Source of the DNA: Pseudoalteromonas phenolica
Lineage (GTDB): Bacteria; Pseudomonadota; Gammaproteobacteria; Enterobacterales; Alteromonadaceae
DNA length: 56,422 nt
Reading direction: 5' to 3'
Assembly (NCBI RefSeq): GCF_005886345.1
Contig: NZ_PNEC01000006.1
Location: 1 to 56,422 of the forward strand
Shown here piece after piece: positions 16,767 to 25,455 of this stretch. Made by a program: the position numbers and the translations under genes. Under the pieces are notes generated by a model, which saw only the letters and a list, made by a program, of their open reading frames with translations, ran no database searches and was not told the origin of the DNA. Within the stretch, counting starts at the first letter, position 1. Each line of letters begins with the position of its first letter.

Positions 16767-17007
16767 ACGACCTACAGGCGATGACGAATCGCGATATAAA
16801 GTCGCTGCTACCGAGATGTTTTATTCTCTTGTAGGTCGTCGTTTACGGCGACAATATGTATAGCCATAGTGTCAAAATACACAGATTCTGAAACAAGTTC
16901 AGAATGACGAAATCGGCTCAAAGACGCTATATAAAATCGCTGCTACCGAGGTCAAGACTAACAACGAGCGCAAAAACACCCAGATTCTGAAACAAGTTCA
17001 GAATGAC
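16767..17007. repeat. Cluster of REP-like palindromes downstream of gcvP
   Basis: A 10-bp inverted repeat ACGACCTACA/TGTAGGTCGT spans about 16768-16835. The word ATATAAA-TCGCTGCTACCGAG occurs twice (about 16793 and 16930). A hairpin unit ACAGATTCTGAAACAAGTTC followed by AGAATGAC occurs at 16881 and near-identically at 16981. The region 16644-17026 has no gene. These are typical small extragenic repeats. Confidence 0.6.
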
Positions 17008-17026
17008 AGCCCCAAACCCCACCCAC

Positions 17027-17059
17027 AAAAAAACCGCCTTAATTGCTTAAGGCGGTTTT
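17027..17059 (-). terminator. Rho-independent terminator of gcvP
   Basis: The stem AAAACCGCCTTAA/TTAAGGCGGTTTT with a four-base loop is followed on the minus strand by a T run. It lies 40 bases after the gcvP stop. Confidence 0.85.
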
Positions 17060-17098
17060 CAAAAATCTAAGTCGGGGATTAGCCCGACCTACAATTCA

Positions 17099-19990
17099 TT
17101 ACTCTGCATAAGTCTCAACTGCAGGGCAAGAACAAATCAGGTTGCGGTCACCTAGTACGTCGTCGATACGTGTAACTGTTGGCCAGAACTTATCTTTAGC
17201 AACTGCTTTCACTGGGAATGCCGCGTAGAAACGGTCGTATGCACGATCCCACTCGTTGCCAAGTACGTCAGCTTGCGTGTGCGGTGCGAATACTAGTGGG
17301 TTGTTTTCAACAGACCACTCGCCGTTTTCAACTTTGCGTACTTCTTCACGGATTGAAATCATGGCTTCGATGAAGCGGTCAATCTCAACCTTAGACTCAG
17401 ACTCAGTAGGCTCGATCATTAGCGTGCCCGCTACTGGGAACGACATAGTCGGTGCGTGGAAGCCGTAGTCCATAAGACGCTTTGCAATGTCCATCTCAGT
17501 GATGCCAGATGCTTCTTTAAGTGGACGTAAGTCAACGATACATTCGTGTGCAACACGGTTGTTTTGACCGCGGTAAAGAATTGGGTAGTGCTCGCTTAAC
17601 TTCTCAGTTAGGTAGTTTGCGTTCACGATAGCCATTTCAGTTGCGTCTTTTAAGCCTTGGCTGCCCATCATTGTGATGTATGCCCAAGAGATAGGTAAGA
17701 TAGCCGCTGAGCCGTAAGGCGCTGCTGATACTGCACCATTGCCTTCAGTTGTACCCGGTACGTTGATAACGCTGTGGTTAGGCATAAATGGCGCTAGGTG
17801 CGATTTAACACCGATAGGACCAACACCTGGGCCACCGCCACCGTGTGGAATACAGAATGTTTTGTGGAGGTTTAAGTGCGATACGTCTGAACCAATTGAA
17901 CCAGGGCTAGTTACACCAACTTGCGCGTTCATGTTCGCGCCGTCCATGTAAACTTGGCCGCCGTGCTGGTGAACAATCTCACATACTTCACGGATAGACT
18001 CTTCGTATACACCGTGTGTAGACGGGTAAGTTACCATGATACAAGATAGGTTCTCTGACACTTCTTCTGCTTTCGCTTTAAGGTCAGCCATGTCGATGTT
18101 ACCGTCGTCGTCACATGCAACAACCACAACTTTCATGCTTGCCATTTGCGCAGATGCCGGGTTAGTACCGTGCGCTGAGCTTGGGATCAAACAAACGTTA
18201 CGGTGACCTTCGCCGCGTGACTCATGGTATTTACGGATCGCGATAAGACCTGCGTATTCACCTTGTGCACCTGAGTTAGGCTGCATAGATACTGCGTCGT
18301 ACCCTGTGATGTCTACTAACCAGTCGTGTAGCTCACCAATCATTGTTTGGTAGCCTTGCGCTTGGTCTAGCGGGCAGAACGGGTGAAGCTCTGCAAATTC
18401 AGGCCAAGTTACTGGGATCATCTCAGCGGTCGCGTTCAGTTTCATTGTACATGAACCTAGCGAGATCATTGAGTGGTTAAGCGCTAAATCTTTGTTTTCA
18501 AGACGCTTGATATAACGCAGCATTTCAGTCTCGCTGTGGTACGAGTTGAAGTTAGGGTGCGTTAAGATTTCGTCGTCACGTACTAGGCTTGCAGGAATAC
18601 CTGTGATGTCGTCTGCAGATACTTGTGCGTCAAGTGCTGCAACGTCAAGACCATGACCTTCACCTAGGATGATGTCGAATAATGCTAGAACGTCTGCACG
18701 TGTTGTAGTTTCGTTCACAGATACTGAGAACTCACCCGCGTGGTTCGTTGCAAAATTAGTCTCTGCCGCGATTGCGCGTGCAACGATCTCTTCTTTGTTG
18801 TCAGCTACCACTGTGATTGTGTCGAACCAAGTGTCATGCTTAAGGCTCACACCTTTCGCTTTAAGACCTGTCGCTAAGATGCTAGCGAAGCGGTTAATGC
18901 GCTGTGCAATTGTCTTAAGACCCTCTGGGCCATGGTAAACCGCGTAGAACGCAGCCATGTTTGCAAGTAGTACCTGAGCTGTACAGATGTTTGAGTTCGC
19001 TTTTTCACGACGAATGTGCTGCTCACGAGTCTGCATCGCCATACGAAGTGCATCGTTACCTAAACGGTCTTTAGATACACCGATGATACGACCTGGTAGT
19101 GAACGCTTGTACTTGTCGCGTGTAGCGAAGAATGCTGCGTGTGGACCACCGTAACCCATAGGTACACCAAAACGCTGTGCAGAACCAAGTACTACGTCAG
19201 CGCCTAGTTTACCTGGAGCTTTAAGTAGCATTAAGCTCATGATGTCAGCTGCAACACAGGCAATCGCTTTTTTATCTTGTACTTGTGCGATTAGGTCAGT
19301 GATGTCTACCACTTCACCTGTTGTTGTTGGGTACTGGAATAATGCACCAAAAATTTCATGGTTAGCTGCATCTGCCGCAGGACCTACTACCACTTCGAAA
19401 CCAAACTGCTCTGCACGTGTTGTTACAACGTCGATTGTTTGTGTGTGAACGTCGTCAGCGATGAAGAAGATGTTTGCTTTTTTCGCTTTAGATACGCGCT
19501 TAGCAAGGGCCATTGCTTCTGCTGCTGCAGTTGATTCATCTAGTAGAGATGCAGATGCTAGGTCTAGACCTGTGATGTCAATCGTCAACGTTTGGAAGTT
19601 TAATAGTGATTCTAAACGACCTTGAGCGATCTCAGGTTGGTAAGGCGTATATGCTGTGTACCAACCTGGATTTTCTAATACGTTACGTAAAATTACATTC
19701 GGTACATGTGTTGGGTGGTAGCCCTGACCGATGTAAGATTTGAAGATTTTATTTTGGCTAGCAACAGACTTTAGGTAGCTTAGTGCTTCAACTTCTGTGC
19801 GGCTCTCACCCACTGCTAAACCCTGCTCTAAACGAATACCAGCTGGTACTGTTTGCGTGATTAGCTCTTCAACGCTTGATACGTTAAGTGCCGATAGCAT
19901 GTCGCTCACTTGTGCCGGTGTAGGGCCAATATGGCGGCGGATAAAATCTTGCTTTTGCTCTAATTGCTCAAGAGATTTAGCGTTTGACAT
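17099..19990 (-). CDS. gcvP: Glycine dehydrogenase (decarboxylating), P-protein
   Basis: This 963-residue PLP enzyme decarboxylates glycine and passes the aminomethyl group to lipoyl-GcvH. It is the fused (alpha-beta) form usual in gammaproteobacteria. The N-half starts with RHIGPT, and [20 protein letters not shown] is the N-domain signature. The C-half has the PLP Lys in [18 protein letters not shown] (about residue 710). AGGAA precedes the ATG. It is last in the gcvT-gcvH-gcvP order, but 363 bases containing a terminator, a MITE and a hairpin leader separate it from gcvH. It may therefore have its own promoter. Confidence 0.98.
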   Translation of the reverse strand: MSNAKSLEQLEQKQDFIRRHIGPTPAQVSDMLSALNVSSVEELITQTVPAGIRLEQGLAVGESRTEVEALSYLKSVASQNKIFKSYIGQGYHPTHVPNVILRNVLENPGWYTAYTPYQPEIAQGRLESLLNFQTLTIDITGLDLASASLLDESTAAAEAMALAKRVSKAKKANIFFIADDVHTQTIDVVTTRAEQFGFEVVVGPAADAANHEIFGALFQYPTTTGEVVDITDLIAQVQDKKAIACVAADIMSLMLLKAPGKLGADVVLGSAQRFGVPMGYGGPHAAFFATRDKYKRSLPGRIIGVSKDRLGNDALRMAMQTREQHIRREKANSNICTAQVLLANMAAFYAVYHGPEGLKTIAQRINRFASILATGLKAKGVSLKHDTWFDTITVVADNKEEIVARAIAAETNFATNHAGEFSVSVNETTTRADVLALFDIILGEGHGLDVAALDAQVSADDITGIPASLVRDDEILTHPNFNSYHSETEMLRYIKRLENKDLALNHSMISLGSCTMKLNATAEMIPVTWPEFAELHPFCPLDQAQGYQTMIGELHDWLVDITGYDAVSMQPNSGAQGEYAGLIAIRKYHESRGEGHRNVCLIPSSAHGTNPASAQMASMKVVVVACDDDGNIDMADLKAKAEEVSENLSCIMVTYPSTHGVYEESIREVCEIVHQHGGQVYMDGANMNAQVGVTSPGSIGSDVSHLNLHKTFCIPHGGGGPGVGPIGVKSHLAPFMPNHSVINVPGTTEGNGAVSAAPYGSAAILPISWAYITMMGSQGLKDATEMAIVNANYLTEKLSEHYPILYRGQNNRVAHECIVDLRPLKEASGITEMDIAKRLMDYGFHAPTMSFPVAGTLMIEPTESESKVEIDRFIEAMISIREEVRKVENGEWSVENNPLVFAPHTQADVLGNEWDRAYDRFYAAFPVKAVAKDKFWPTVTRIDDVLGDRNLICSCPAVETYAE

Positions 19991-20039
19991 TAGTCTAGAT
20001 TCCTATGATCCAAAAAATTTAGGGGGTTAGTGCTGATTC

Positions 20040-20138
20040 CTGCTGCGGGTACTGCTCTGGCTTCAGCTTTACCAACTTATCGCTAAGTTGATGAAAAGGT
20101 TCTGTACTCTGTATGGTTTAGTACGGACCCTTTTGTAA
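20040..20138 (-). promoter_or_regulatory. Hairpin-rich leader upstream of gcvP
   Basis: On the minus strand an imperfect stem pairs AAAAGG...GTACT with AGTAC...CCTTTT (about 20093-20135). It is followed by a second hairpin CAACTTAGCGATAAGTTG (about 20071-20088). They lie 80-145 bases before the gcvP ATG, right next to the MITE end. The conserved core of the glycine riboswitch was not recognised. A structured leader or attenuator is an inference. Confidence 0.3.
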
Positions 20139-20300
20139 ATACCAATCTGCTTAATTAAGCGATCAATTTTGAGGCTAGAAAAACTGCTTGATAGCAAGGC
20201 AAAAGTTTCGTTATTTAGTTATTCTAAATGAGAAACTTTTAACACCGCTAGCATCAGTTTTAATCACTCAAAATGATTGAGTATTATTGCGGATTGGTAT
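20139..20300 (+). mobile_element. 162-bp MITE (TIR ATACCAATC) between gcvH and gcvP
   Basis: The ends ATACCAATCTGC and GCGGATTGGTAT are inverted repeats with one mismatch. The interior is a long imperfect palindrome (TCAATTTTGAG with CTCAAAATGATTG; AAAAGTTTC with GAAACTTTT). A second copy of exactly the same length is at 29108-29269. It is non-coding. Confidence 0.8.
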
Positions 20301-20315
20301 TCTCTTTTAAACAAC

Positions 20316-20337
20316 AAAAGCCCCACTGGGGGCTTTT
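20316..20337 (-). terminator. Terminator after gcvH
   Basis: AAAAGCCCC/GGGGCTTTT with a short loop, followed on the minus strand by TTTTGTTGTTT, 16 bases after the gcvH stop. It would end or reduce gcvTH transcription before gcvP. Confidence 0.75.
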
Positions 20338-20353
20338 GGAATCAACGAAGTTA

Positions 20354-20743
20354 TTAGTCTTCGTCGATTGCGTTTTCGTAACCTTCAGCGTCAAGTAGGT
20401 TTTCAAGCTCTGACTCGTCAGACGCTTTAACTTTGAACAACCAACCGTCACCGTATGCGTCGTTGTTAACGTTTTCTGGTGAATCTTCAAGGTCTTCGTT
20501 GATTGCTACAACTTCACCAGTGATAGGTGCGTAAATGTCAGATGCTGCTTTTACAGACTCTGCTACTGCACAGTCTTCACCAGCGTCAACTTCGTCACCA
20601 ACTTCTGGTAATTCAACGAATACCATGTCGCCTAGAAGCTCTTGTGCGTGCTCTGTGATACCTACAGTGTAAACGCCGTCGCCTTCAGCGCGAACCCACT
20701 CGTGTGAAGACGCGTATTTTAACTCGCTAGGAATGTTGCTCAT
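20354..20743 (-). CDS. gcvH: Glycine cleavage system H protein
   Basis: This 129-residue lipoyl carrier shuttles the aminomethyl group between P-, T- and L-proteins. The lipoylation site is Lys65 in [19 protein letters not shown], and the N-terminus ([11 protein letters not shown]) and length are standard. AGGAAC precedes the ATG. It lies 56 bases after gcvT and is probably co-transcribed. Its own terminator follows immediately, unlike the usual continuous gcvTHP operon. Confidence 0.98.
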   Translation of the reverse strand: MSNIPSELKYASSHEWVRAEGDGVYTVGITEHAQELLGDMVFVELPEVGDEVDAGEDCAVAESVKAASDIYAPITGEVVAINEDLEDSPENVNNDAYGDGWLFKVKASDESELENLLDAEGYENAIDED

Positions 20744-20799
20744 CTTTTTGTTCCTTTGGTTCGGTGTAATAACTGGGCGATGGTTCGCCCTTATTAATA

Positions 20800-21882
20800 T
20801 TAAATAACTGACTTGCCGTTACGTACGAAGCAAGGCTTCACTACTTTAACGTCAACTAACTTTTTACGCATTTCTACTTGCGCTGTTTCGCCCGTTGAAC
20901 GAGGAACACGCGCTAGTGCAACACTAAAGCCTAATGTCGGAGAGAATGTACCAGAAGTAATGATACCTTCGCCACCTTCTACGACAACTTTAGAGCCACC
21001 ACGTAGAACACCTTTGCTTTCAAGTACTAGACCAACTAGCTTGTGTGTGCTCTTTTCAGCACGTTGCTTAGCAACCGCTTCACGACCGATGAAGTCACGA
21101 TCTTCAGGTTCCCATGCAATCGTCCAAGCCATGTTTGCAGCAAGTGGAGATACAGTTTCATCCATATCTGAACCGTATAGGTTCATGCCCGCTTCTAAAC
21201 GTAGCGTATCACGTGCGCCAAGGCCAGCCGGAGCGACGCCTGCGTTTAATAATTTTTGCCAAAGGTCTGCTGCATCATCGTTGTGTACAACGATTTCGTA
21301 GCCTGCTTCGCCTGTGTAACCTGTGGTTGCAATGAATAGATTGCCAGCTTGTACACCGAAGAATGGTTTCATACCTTCAACTGCAGCGTTTTGCGCGTCA
21401 TCAAGTACTTTAGCTGTTTTTTCTTTTGCGTTAGGACCTTGTACTGCGATCATTGCAAATTCAGGACGCTCAGTGATTTCTACTGCGAAATCAGCTGCTA
21501 CTTTAGCAATGTGCGCTAAATCTTTTTCACGCGTTGCTGAGTTAACAACTAGGCGGTATTCAGTTTCAGAAAAGAAGTAGATGATAAGGTCGTCAATTAC
21601 GCCGCCTTCTTCATTTAACATGCCTGTGTAAAGTGCTTTACCAGGTACTTCTAGCTTAGCTACATCGTTCGCTACAAGCTTACGTAAGAATGCTTTTGCG
21701 TCTGCGCCTTTAACGTCCACAATTGTCATGTGAGATACGTCGAACATACCTGCATCGTTACGAACTGCGTTGTGCTCTTCGATTTGTGAACCATAGTTGA
21801 TCGGCATTTCCCAACCGTGGAAGTCAACCATTTTTGCGCCAGCTTCTACGTGCTTAGCGTGTAGTACAGTTTTAGAAGTCAT
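20800..21882 (-). CDS. gcvT: Aminomethyltransferase (T-protein)
   Basis: This 360-residue folate enzyme releases ammonia from the aminomethyl-lipoyl group and makes 5,10-methylene-THF. The N-terminus shows [20 protein letters not shown] and [12 protein letters not shown]. The central [13 protein letters not shown] motif and [17 protein letters not shown] are diagnostic of GcvT; the C-terminal GGYFSPTLG-type motif appears as [19 protein letters not shown]. It is first of the gcv genes. A half-length paralogue lies just upstream. Confidence 0.98.
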   Translation of the reverse strand: MTSKTVLHAKHVEAGAKMVDFHGWEMPINYGSQIEEHNAVRNDAGMFDVSHMTIVDVKGADAKAFLRKLVANDVAKLEVPGKALYTGMLNEEGGVIDDLIIYFFSETEYRLVVNSATREKDLAHIAKVAADFAVEITERPEFAMIAVQGPNAKEKTAKVLDDAQNAAVEGMKPFFGVQAGNLFIATTGYTGEAGYEIVVHNDDAADLWQKLLNAGVAPAGLGARDTLRLEAGMNLYGSDMDETVSPLAANMAWTIAWEPEDRDFIGREAVAKQRAEKSTHKLVGLVLESKGVLRGGSKVVVEGGEGIITSGTFSPTLGFSVALARVPRSTGETAQVEMRKKLVDVKVVKPCFVRNGKSVI

Positions 21883-21961
21883 ATCATTCCTTCACTAATT
21901 ACTGACCTTGTAGTGTATGGCTACAAGATTGCCTCTTCGAGGCGGGGTTAATGCAATAACA

Positions 21962-21990
21962 GCTAAGGCACCCGTATTGAGTGCCTTAGC
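21962..21990 (-). terminator. Hairpin between the GcvT-like gene and gcvT
   Basis: A perfect 10-bp stem GCTAAGGCAC/GTGCCTTAGC lies 17 bases after the stop of the GcvT-like gene. The T-run is weak (TGTTATTG), so it could act as a terminator or as a leader structure of gcvT. No glycine riboswitch core was recognised in 21883-22006. Confidence 0.5.
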
Positions 21991-22006
21991 AAATTTTATT
22001 TGAAAT

Positions 22007-22579
22007 CTAGTTTAGGCTAAAGCCTTGTTCTTGCAACTGTTGATGCCATTTATTCAGAGTGTCTGTTTGGGCAATCAACTGATACTGCTGCAAGTCGTCT
22101 GCAAGTAATGACGTGACGAACACTTCACCACTTTGACGGCCGTAGCACACTTGCTCGTCTGATAAACGCAGACCCGGTGTTAAGCCAAACTGTTTGATAA
22201 TGGTATCAAACGCTTGCTCACCGCTTAATGTGCTCATGCTTAAATCTTTGCGCGCCACCAGCTCAATGTCGTAATCACTGTGGTGGGCTTCAACCAAGTT
22301 TTGTAGCTCATCTGCGTGATTTTGTTCAATCACAAAGCGGTAAGCCGTTTCACTGAAGTAATAAACCGTAAATGCCGCACCCGATGCCAGTTGGCCTTTA
22401 ACGCCTAAACCCGGTGCTAATAGTTTATTTAGATTAATACCTAAAACTTGGTTTAAAAATGGTGTGGTTTCGAAGCCACTGAAGTCTAAGACCAACTGTG
22501 CGCTGTCTAACGCTAACGTGTTTAGCGCAGGCGCTGTGCCTTGACGATGTTTTGCAAACATACTGGCTGAAAATGTCAT
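22007..22579 (-). CDS. Half-length GcvT-like protein
   Basis: This 190-residue protein resembles the middle of GcvT. TPFLNQVLGINLNKLLAPGLG and FTVYYFSETAYRFVIE align by eye with [19 protein letters not shown] and [16 protein letters not shown] of the neighbouring gcvT. The first 45 residues and the whole C-terminal half of GcvT, including the folate-site motifs, are absent, so it is unlikely to be an active aminomethyltransferase. ATG 22579 is preferred over GTG 22585, because AAGGTG precedes it and the GTG would overlap that site. It is divergent from a LysR regulator and upstream of gcvT. A regulatory or scaffold role is only a guess. Confidence 0.75.
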   Translation of the reverse strand: MTFSASMFAKHRQGTAPALNTLALDSAQLVLDFSGFETTPFLNQVLGINLNKLLAPGLGVKGQLASGAAFTVYYFSETAYRFVIEQNHADELQNLVEAHHSDYDIELVARKDLSMSTLSGEQAFDTIIKQFGLTPGLRLSDEQVCYGRQSGEVFVTSLLADDLQQYQLIAQTDTLNKWHQQLQEQGFSLN

Positions 22580-22707
22580 AACCACACCTTAATAAAACTT
22601 TAATTTGTGCAGTATATGAGTGCATTTGGGCAACAACAAATTGTATTTATTTATACATTGATAAATAATGCTTATGTAACTTGGTTTTATAAATTGATTT
22701 TTTAAAT

Positions 22708-23553
22708 ATGAAGAACTTATCGAACGACGGCTTACGCACATTTGTTACTGTGGTTGAATTAGGTGGCTTTGCCAAGGCCGGTGAACTACTGGGATTATCG
22801 CAACCTGCGGTGTCATTACAAATTAAACGACTCGAAGAAATGCTCGGCTGTCGATTGTTTAAAAAACAAGGTCAACGACAAGTTATCAATCAATATGGCG
22901 AGCTTTTGCTGCCGCTGGCTAAACAAATGCTGCAACAAAACGATGCCATTTTACAGCAGTTCACCTCAGAGAGTGTGACCGGTAAAGTGCGCCTAGGTAT
23001 TCCAAGTGAATTTGCAGCGCGAATTTTGCCGTCTATTATTGGCGACTTTGTTTCTCTTTATCCTGATGTGGCCCTCGAAGTGAAGTCACGTTTGAGTAAA
23101 CATTTGTTGTCTGTTTCGCGCCAAGATCAATTCGATTTAGTGCTAGCATTGAATGAAGAGCTTAATTCAGATCAGTTCCCCGTATTCATGCAAGACCAAC
23201 TGGTGTGGGTCGGCAATTTAAACCTCGCTAAAAACGATGTAGTGACGCTGGTCACCGCACCTGAGGGCTGTATCTACCGCCGCCGCGCCATCGAAGCCCT
23301 TCAACAAGCCGGATTAAAATACCGTATTGTTTACAGCAACGCCGATTTAACCGGTTTAATCGCCGCGATTAAAGAAGACCTAGGCGTCACAGTGCTTGCT
23401 AAAAGCACCGTACCAAGCGACTTAAATTATCAGTCACACACCCCTCACCTACCCGAGCTCGGTCAAATTGGTATTTGCTTAGTAAAAAATTCCCCCGAGT
23501 CTGTGCATGCCGTTGATAAGCTGGCGGAGTTTATTGAATTGAGATTGGGGTAA
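22708..23553 (+). CDS. LysR-family transcriptional regulator
   Basis: This is a 281-residue LysR protein. The winged helix-turn-helix occupies residues 1-62 (LRTFVTVVELGGFAKAGELL then LSQPAVSLQIKRLEE). The effector domain follows (VRLGIPSEFAARILPSIIGDF). It resembles the LrhA/HexA group more than GcvA. It is divergent from the GcvT-like gene with 128 bases between ATGs, the classic layout for regulating that gene and itself. CATTGATAAATAATG (about 22657) is a possible operator. Position next to gcv suggests a glycine or one-carbon link, but this is inferred. The stop codon starts a 7-bp tandem repeat. Confidence 0.9.
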   Translation: MKNLSNDGLRTFVTVVELGGFAKAGELLGLSQPAVSLQIKRLEEMLGCRLFKKQGQRQVINQYGELLLPLAKQMLQQNDAILQQFTSESVTGKVRLGIPSEFAARILPSIIGDFVSLYPDVALEVKSRLSKHLLSVSRQDQFDLVLALNEELNSDQFPVFMQDQLVWVGNLNLAKNDVVTLVTAPEGCIYRRRAIEALQQAGLKYRIVYSNADLTGLIAAIKEDLGVTVLAKSTVPSDLNYQSHTPHLPELGQIGICLVKNSPESVHAVDKLAEFIELRLG

Positions 23554-23585
23554 GCGTTAAGCGTTAAGCGTTAAGCGTTAAGCGT
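23551..23585 (+). repeat. Five tandem copies of TAAGCGT
   Basis: A 7-bp unit is repeated five times without mismatch. The first three bases form the stop codon of the LysR gene. The unit length is not a multiple of three, but it lies after the stop, so the protein is unaffected. Confidence 0.9.
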
Positions 23586-23621
23586 TCAATAGTTTGCGAG
23601 TTATCAAGATAATTTCAAAAG

Positions 23622-23831
23622 CGCGACATAAAGTCGACGCCTACAGAGTGTAAAAATTTGCTTTGAAGGCACGGGTTTCCCCCGCGCTAAGAAACTTAGC
23701 TCCGCTCCTCCGCCACCCTGAATTTATTTCAGGGTCTATTTTTAACTACTGGATCCTGACCTTCGTCAGGATGACAGGTTTTGTGTTTGAGCATAGCTCA
23801 AAAAGCATGACATAAAGTCGGCGCCTACAGG
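23622..23831. repeat. REP-like hairpin cluster between lysR and ubiI
   Basis: The word GACATAAAGTCG-CGCCTACAG occurs at about 23624 and 23808. Between them are CCTGAATTTATTTCAGG and ATCCTGACCTTCGTCAGGAT hairpins. They are related to the palindromes at 16881-17007. With the MITE below they fill the gene-free stretch 23554-24288. Confidence 0.6.
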
Positions 23832-23862
23832 ATAAATATAAATCTAACAGGATACACCCTAT

Positions 23863-24007
23863 CCCCTTCTATCACGCCTGAAAATAAGTAATTGATGAGT
23901 AATTCATTTCATGGATGAAATGTAAGGCTGACTTAGTCCATGAATGGACTATTCAGCCGTTTACGTTCACATCAATTATTTATTTGAAGAATTAGCGTGA
24001 TAGAGGG
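23863..24007 (+). mobile_element. MITE (145 bp) with TIR CCCCTTCTATCACGC
   Basis: Second compact copy of the element at 16498-16643. Ends are CCCCTTCTATCACGC and GCGTGATAGAGGG. The interior again has GTCCATGAATGGAC and TTCAGCCGTTTACGTTCACATCAAT. The following 24008-24288 has no gene. It contains two ATTAC-TCCATGTAGC words (about 24058 and 24163) and an ACTTTGC/GCAAAGT hairpin just after ubiI. Confidence 0.75.
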
Positions 24008-24288
24008 ATGACGAGTGAACGAAACGAAGTTTCGGTCTTAATAATGTTTGGTGAGTATATTACGTCCATGTAGCCTGGGTCCGGTTCGGCCATCCAAGGC
24101 CTCACGCTCAACGCTAGTCTTGCTGCGCGCACTACAAATGAAAAGTTTTAGGGCTATGTTGTATTACATCCATGTAGCTACGCCCATCGGGTATCCATAC
24201 CCTCACCTCCTCGCGCTGCGAAACATCGTTTCGGTCACTCGTCGCCCTTGCGCAAAAGTAACTTTGCTTCGCAAAGTGTATTTTGCAC

Positions 24289-25455
24289 TTACTTACCCAC
24301 AGCCTCTTTGGCAAATAAGGTTTTAATTGGTCCAAGGTTATCAACCATACTCAAGCCAACACCGCGGATCAGTTTCTTCAACGGGTTATCGCCTTCAAAC
24401 AGCTCTTTTAAACCTTGCATCATGGCAATGTGCTTTTGTGCATCGAGTTTACGAGCGCGTTCGTATTCACGCAGCACGCGAGTGCTGGCAAATTCTTGCT
24501 TGCTGTCGGTGAGTAGTTTAATTAAAAGCGCTGCATCTTTAAGACCTAGGTTCATACCTAACCCCGCCAGCGGGTGGATGGTGTGTGCAGCATCACCCAT
24601 TAATGCAATCTTGCCGTTTACCCACTGTTGGGCGTAACGCATTTTCAACGGGAACACCGCTCGGTCGTCTTGCACCTCACACAAACCACATTGACCGTCG
24701 ATGGCGACATTCAATGCTTTATTGAACTCAGTTTTATCTAGCGACATTAAATGCTGTGCTTGCTCAGGTGACGTTGACCACACGATTGATTGGCTGTGTT
24801 CATCACTGAGTGGTAAAAACGCCAAAGGTCCAGTTGGTAAAAATACTTGTCTTGCAGTATGGCTGTGTGTCTCTTGCGTCTTAACCGTTGCGACGATAGC
24901 GTGATGATCGTAGTCCCAAAACGTAATGGGCATTTTAAACTGAGTACGAATACCCGAATTTGCGCCATCTGCTGCAACTAATAGCTTGGCCATAACTGGC
25001 ATGCCTGACTCTAAGGTGATTAACACGTCAGTGTCGGTTTGATGAATAGCTTGATAACGAGTATTAAAGCTAAGTGTTGCAGATGAATACTGTTTTAACT
25101 GCTGAAACAGCGCATAACGAATAGCGTCATTTTCAATGATGTGGCCAAGCTCAGGTAAATCTAGCTCTGTGCTGTTAAACGCGATTTTGCCAAAACTGTC
25201 TTTGTCTCTAACGTCCATATGCGTATAGGCACAAGTTCGCTGCGCTAAAACCTCATCCCAAGCACCTAACTCGGTAAACAACGTTTGACTAGCAAGACTG
25301 ATAGCACTCACGCGATTAGCAAACTGCTCAGTAAGTGGCGCAGGCTCACTGCCCGCATCAATCACGTGTACGCTAATGTTATTTTTCGCCAGACCTAACG
25401 CCAAAGTGAGGCCTACACAGCCACCACCGACAATACATACTTGCGCTTGTTGCAT
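24289..25455 (-). CDS. ubiI: UbiH/UbiI-family FAD-dependent hydroxylase
   Basis: This 388-residue class A flavoprotein monooxygenase adds a ring hydroxyl in ubiquinone synthesis (UbiI acts at C5). The Rossmann FAD motif is CIVGGGCVGLTLALGLA, a DG motif lies at VAADGANSGIR, and GDAAHTIHPLAGLGMNLGLKD is the FAD-ribityl motif of the COQ6 family. NRVSAISLASQ is typical of UbiH/I. UbiI rather than UbiH is chosen from synteny: it follows ubiH with a TGATG overlap, as in E. coli. Other COQ6-type activities cannot be excluded. Confidence 0.9.
   Translation of the reverse strand: MQQAQVCIVGGGCVGLTLALGLAKNNISVHVIDAGSEPAPLTEQFANRVSAISLASQTLFTELGAWDEVLAQRTCAYTHMDVRDKDSFGKIAFNSTELDLPELGHIIENDAIRYALFQQLKQYSSATLSFNTRYQAIHQTDTDVLITLESGMPVMAKLLVAADGANSGIRTQFKMPITFWDYDHHAIVATVKTQETHSHTARQVFLPTGPLAFLPLSDEHSQSIVWSTSPEQAQHLMSLDKTEFNKALNVAIDGQCGLCEVQDDRAVFPLKMRYAQQWVNGKIALMGDAAHTIHPLAGLGMNLGLKDAALLIKLLTDSKQEFASTRVLREYERARKLDAQKHIAMMQGLKELFEGDNPLKKLIRGVGLSMVDNLGPIKTLFAKEAVGK

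Noticed and set aside
16580..16834. 84-codon plus-strand frame
   Set aside because: It runs from the middle of a MITE into REP-like palindromes and has repeat-derived composition.
21883..22006. Glycine riboswitch upstream of gcvT
   Set aside because: The conserved aptamer words were not found; only a simple 10-bp hairpin and GC-rich inverted words are visible.
24048..24326. 92-codon plus-strand frame after the MITE
   Set aside because: It covers duplicated extragenic words and the 3' end of ubiI; no start signal or protein-like pattern.
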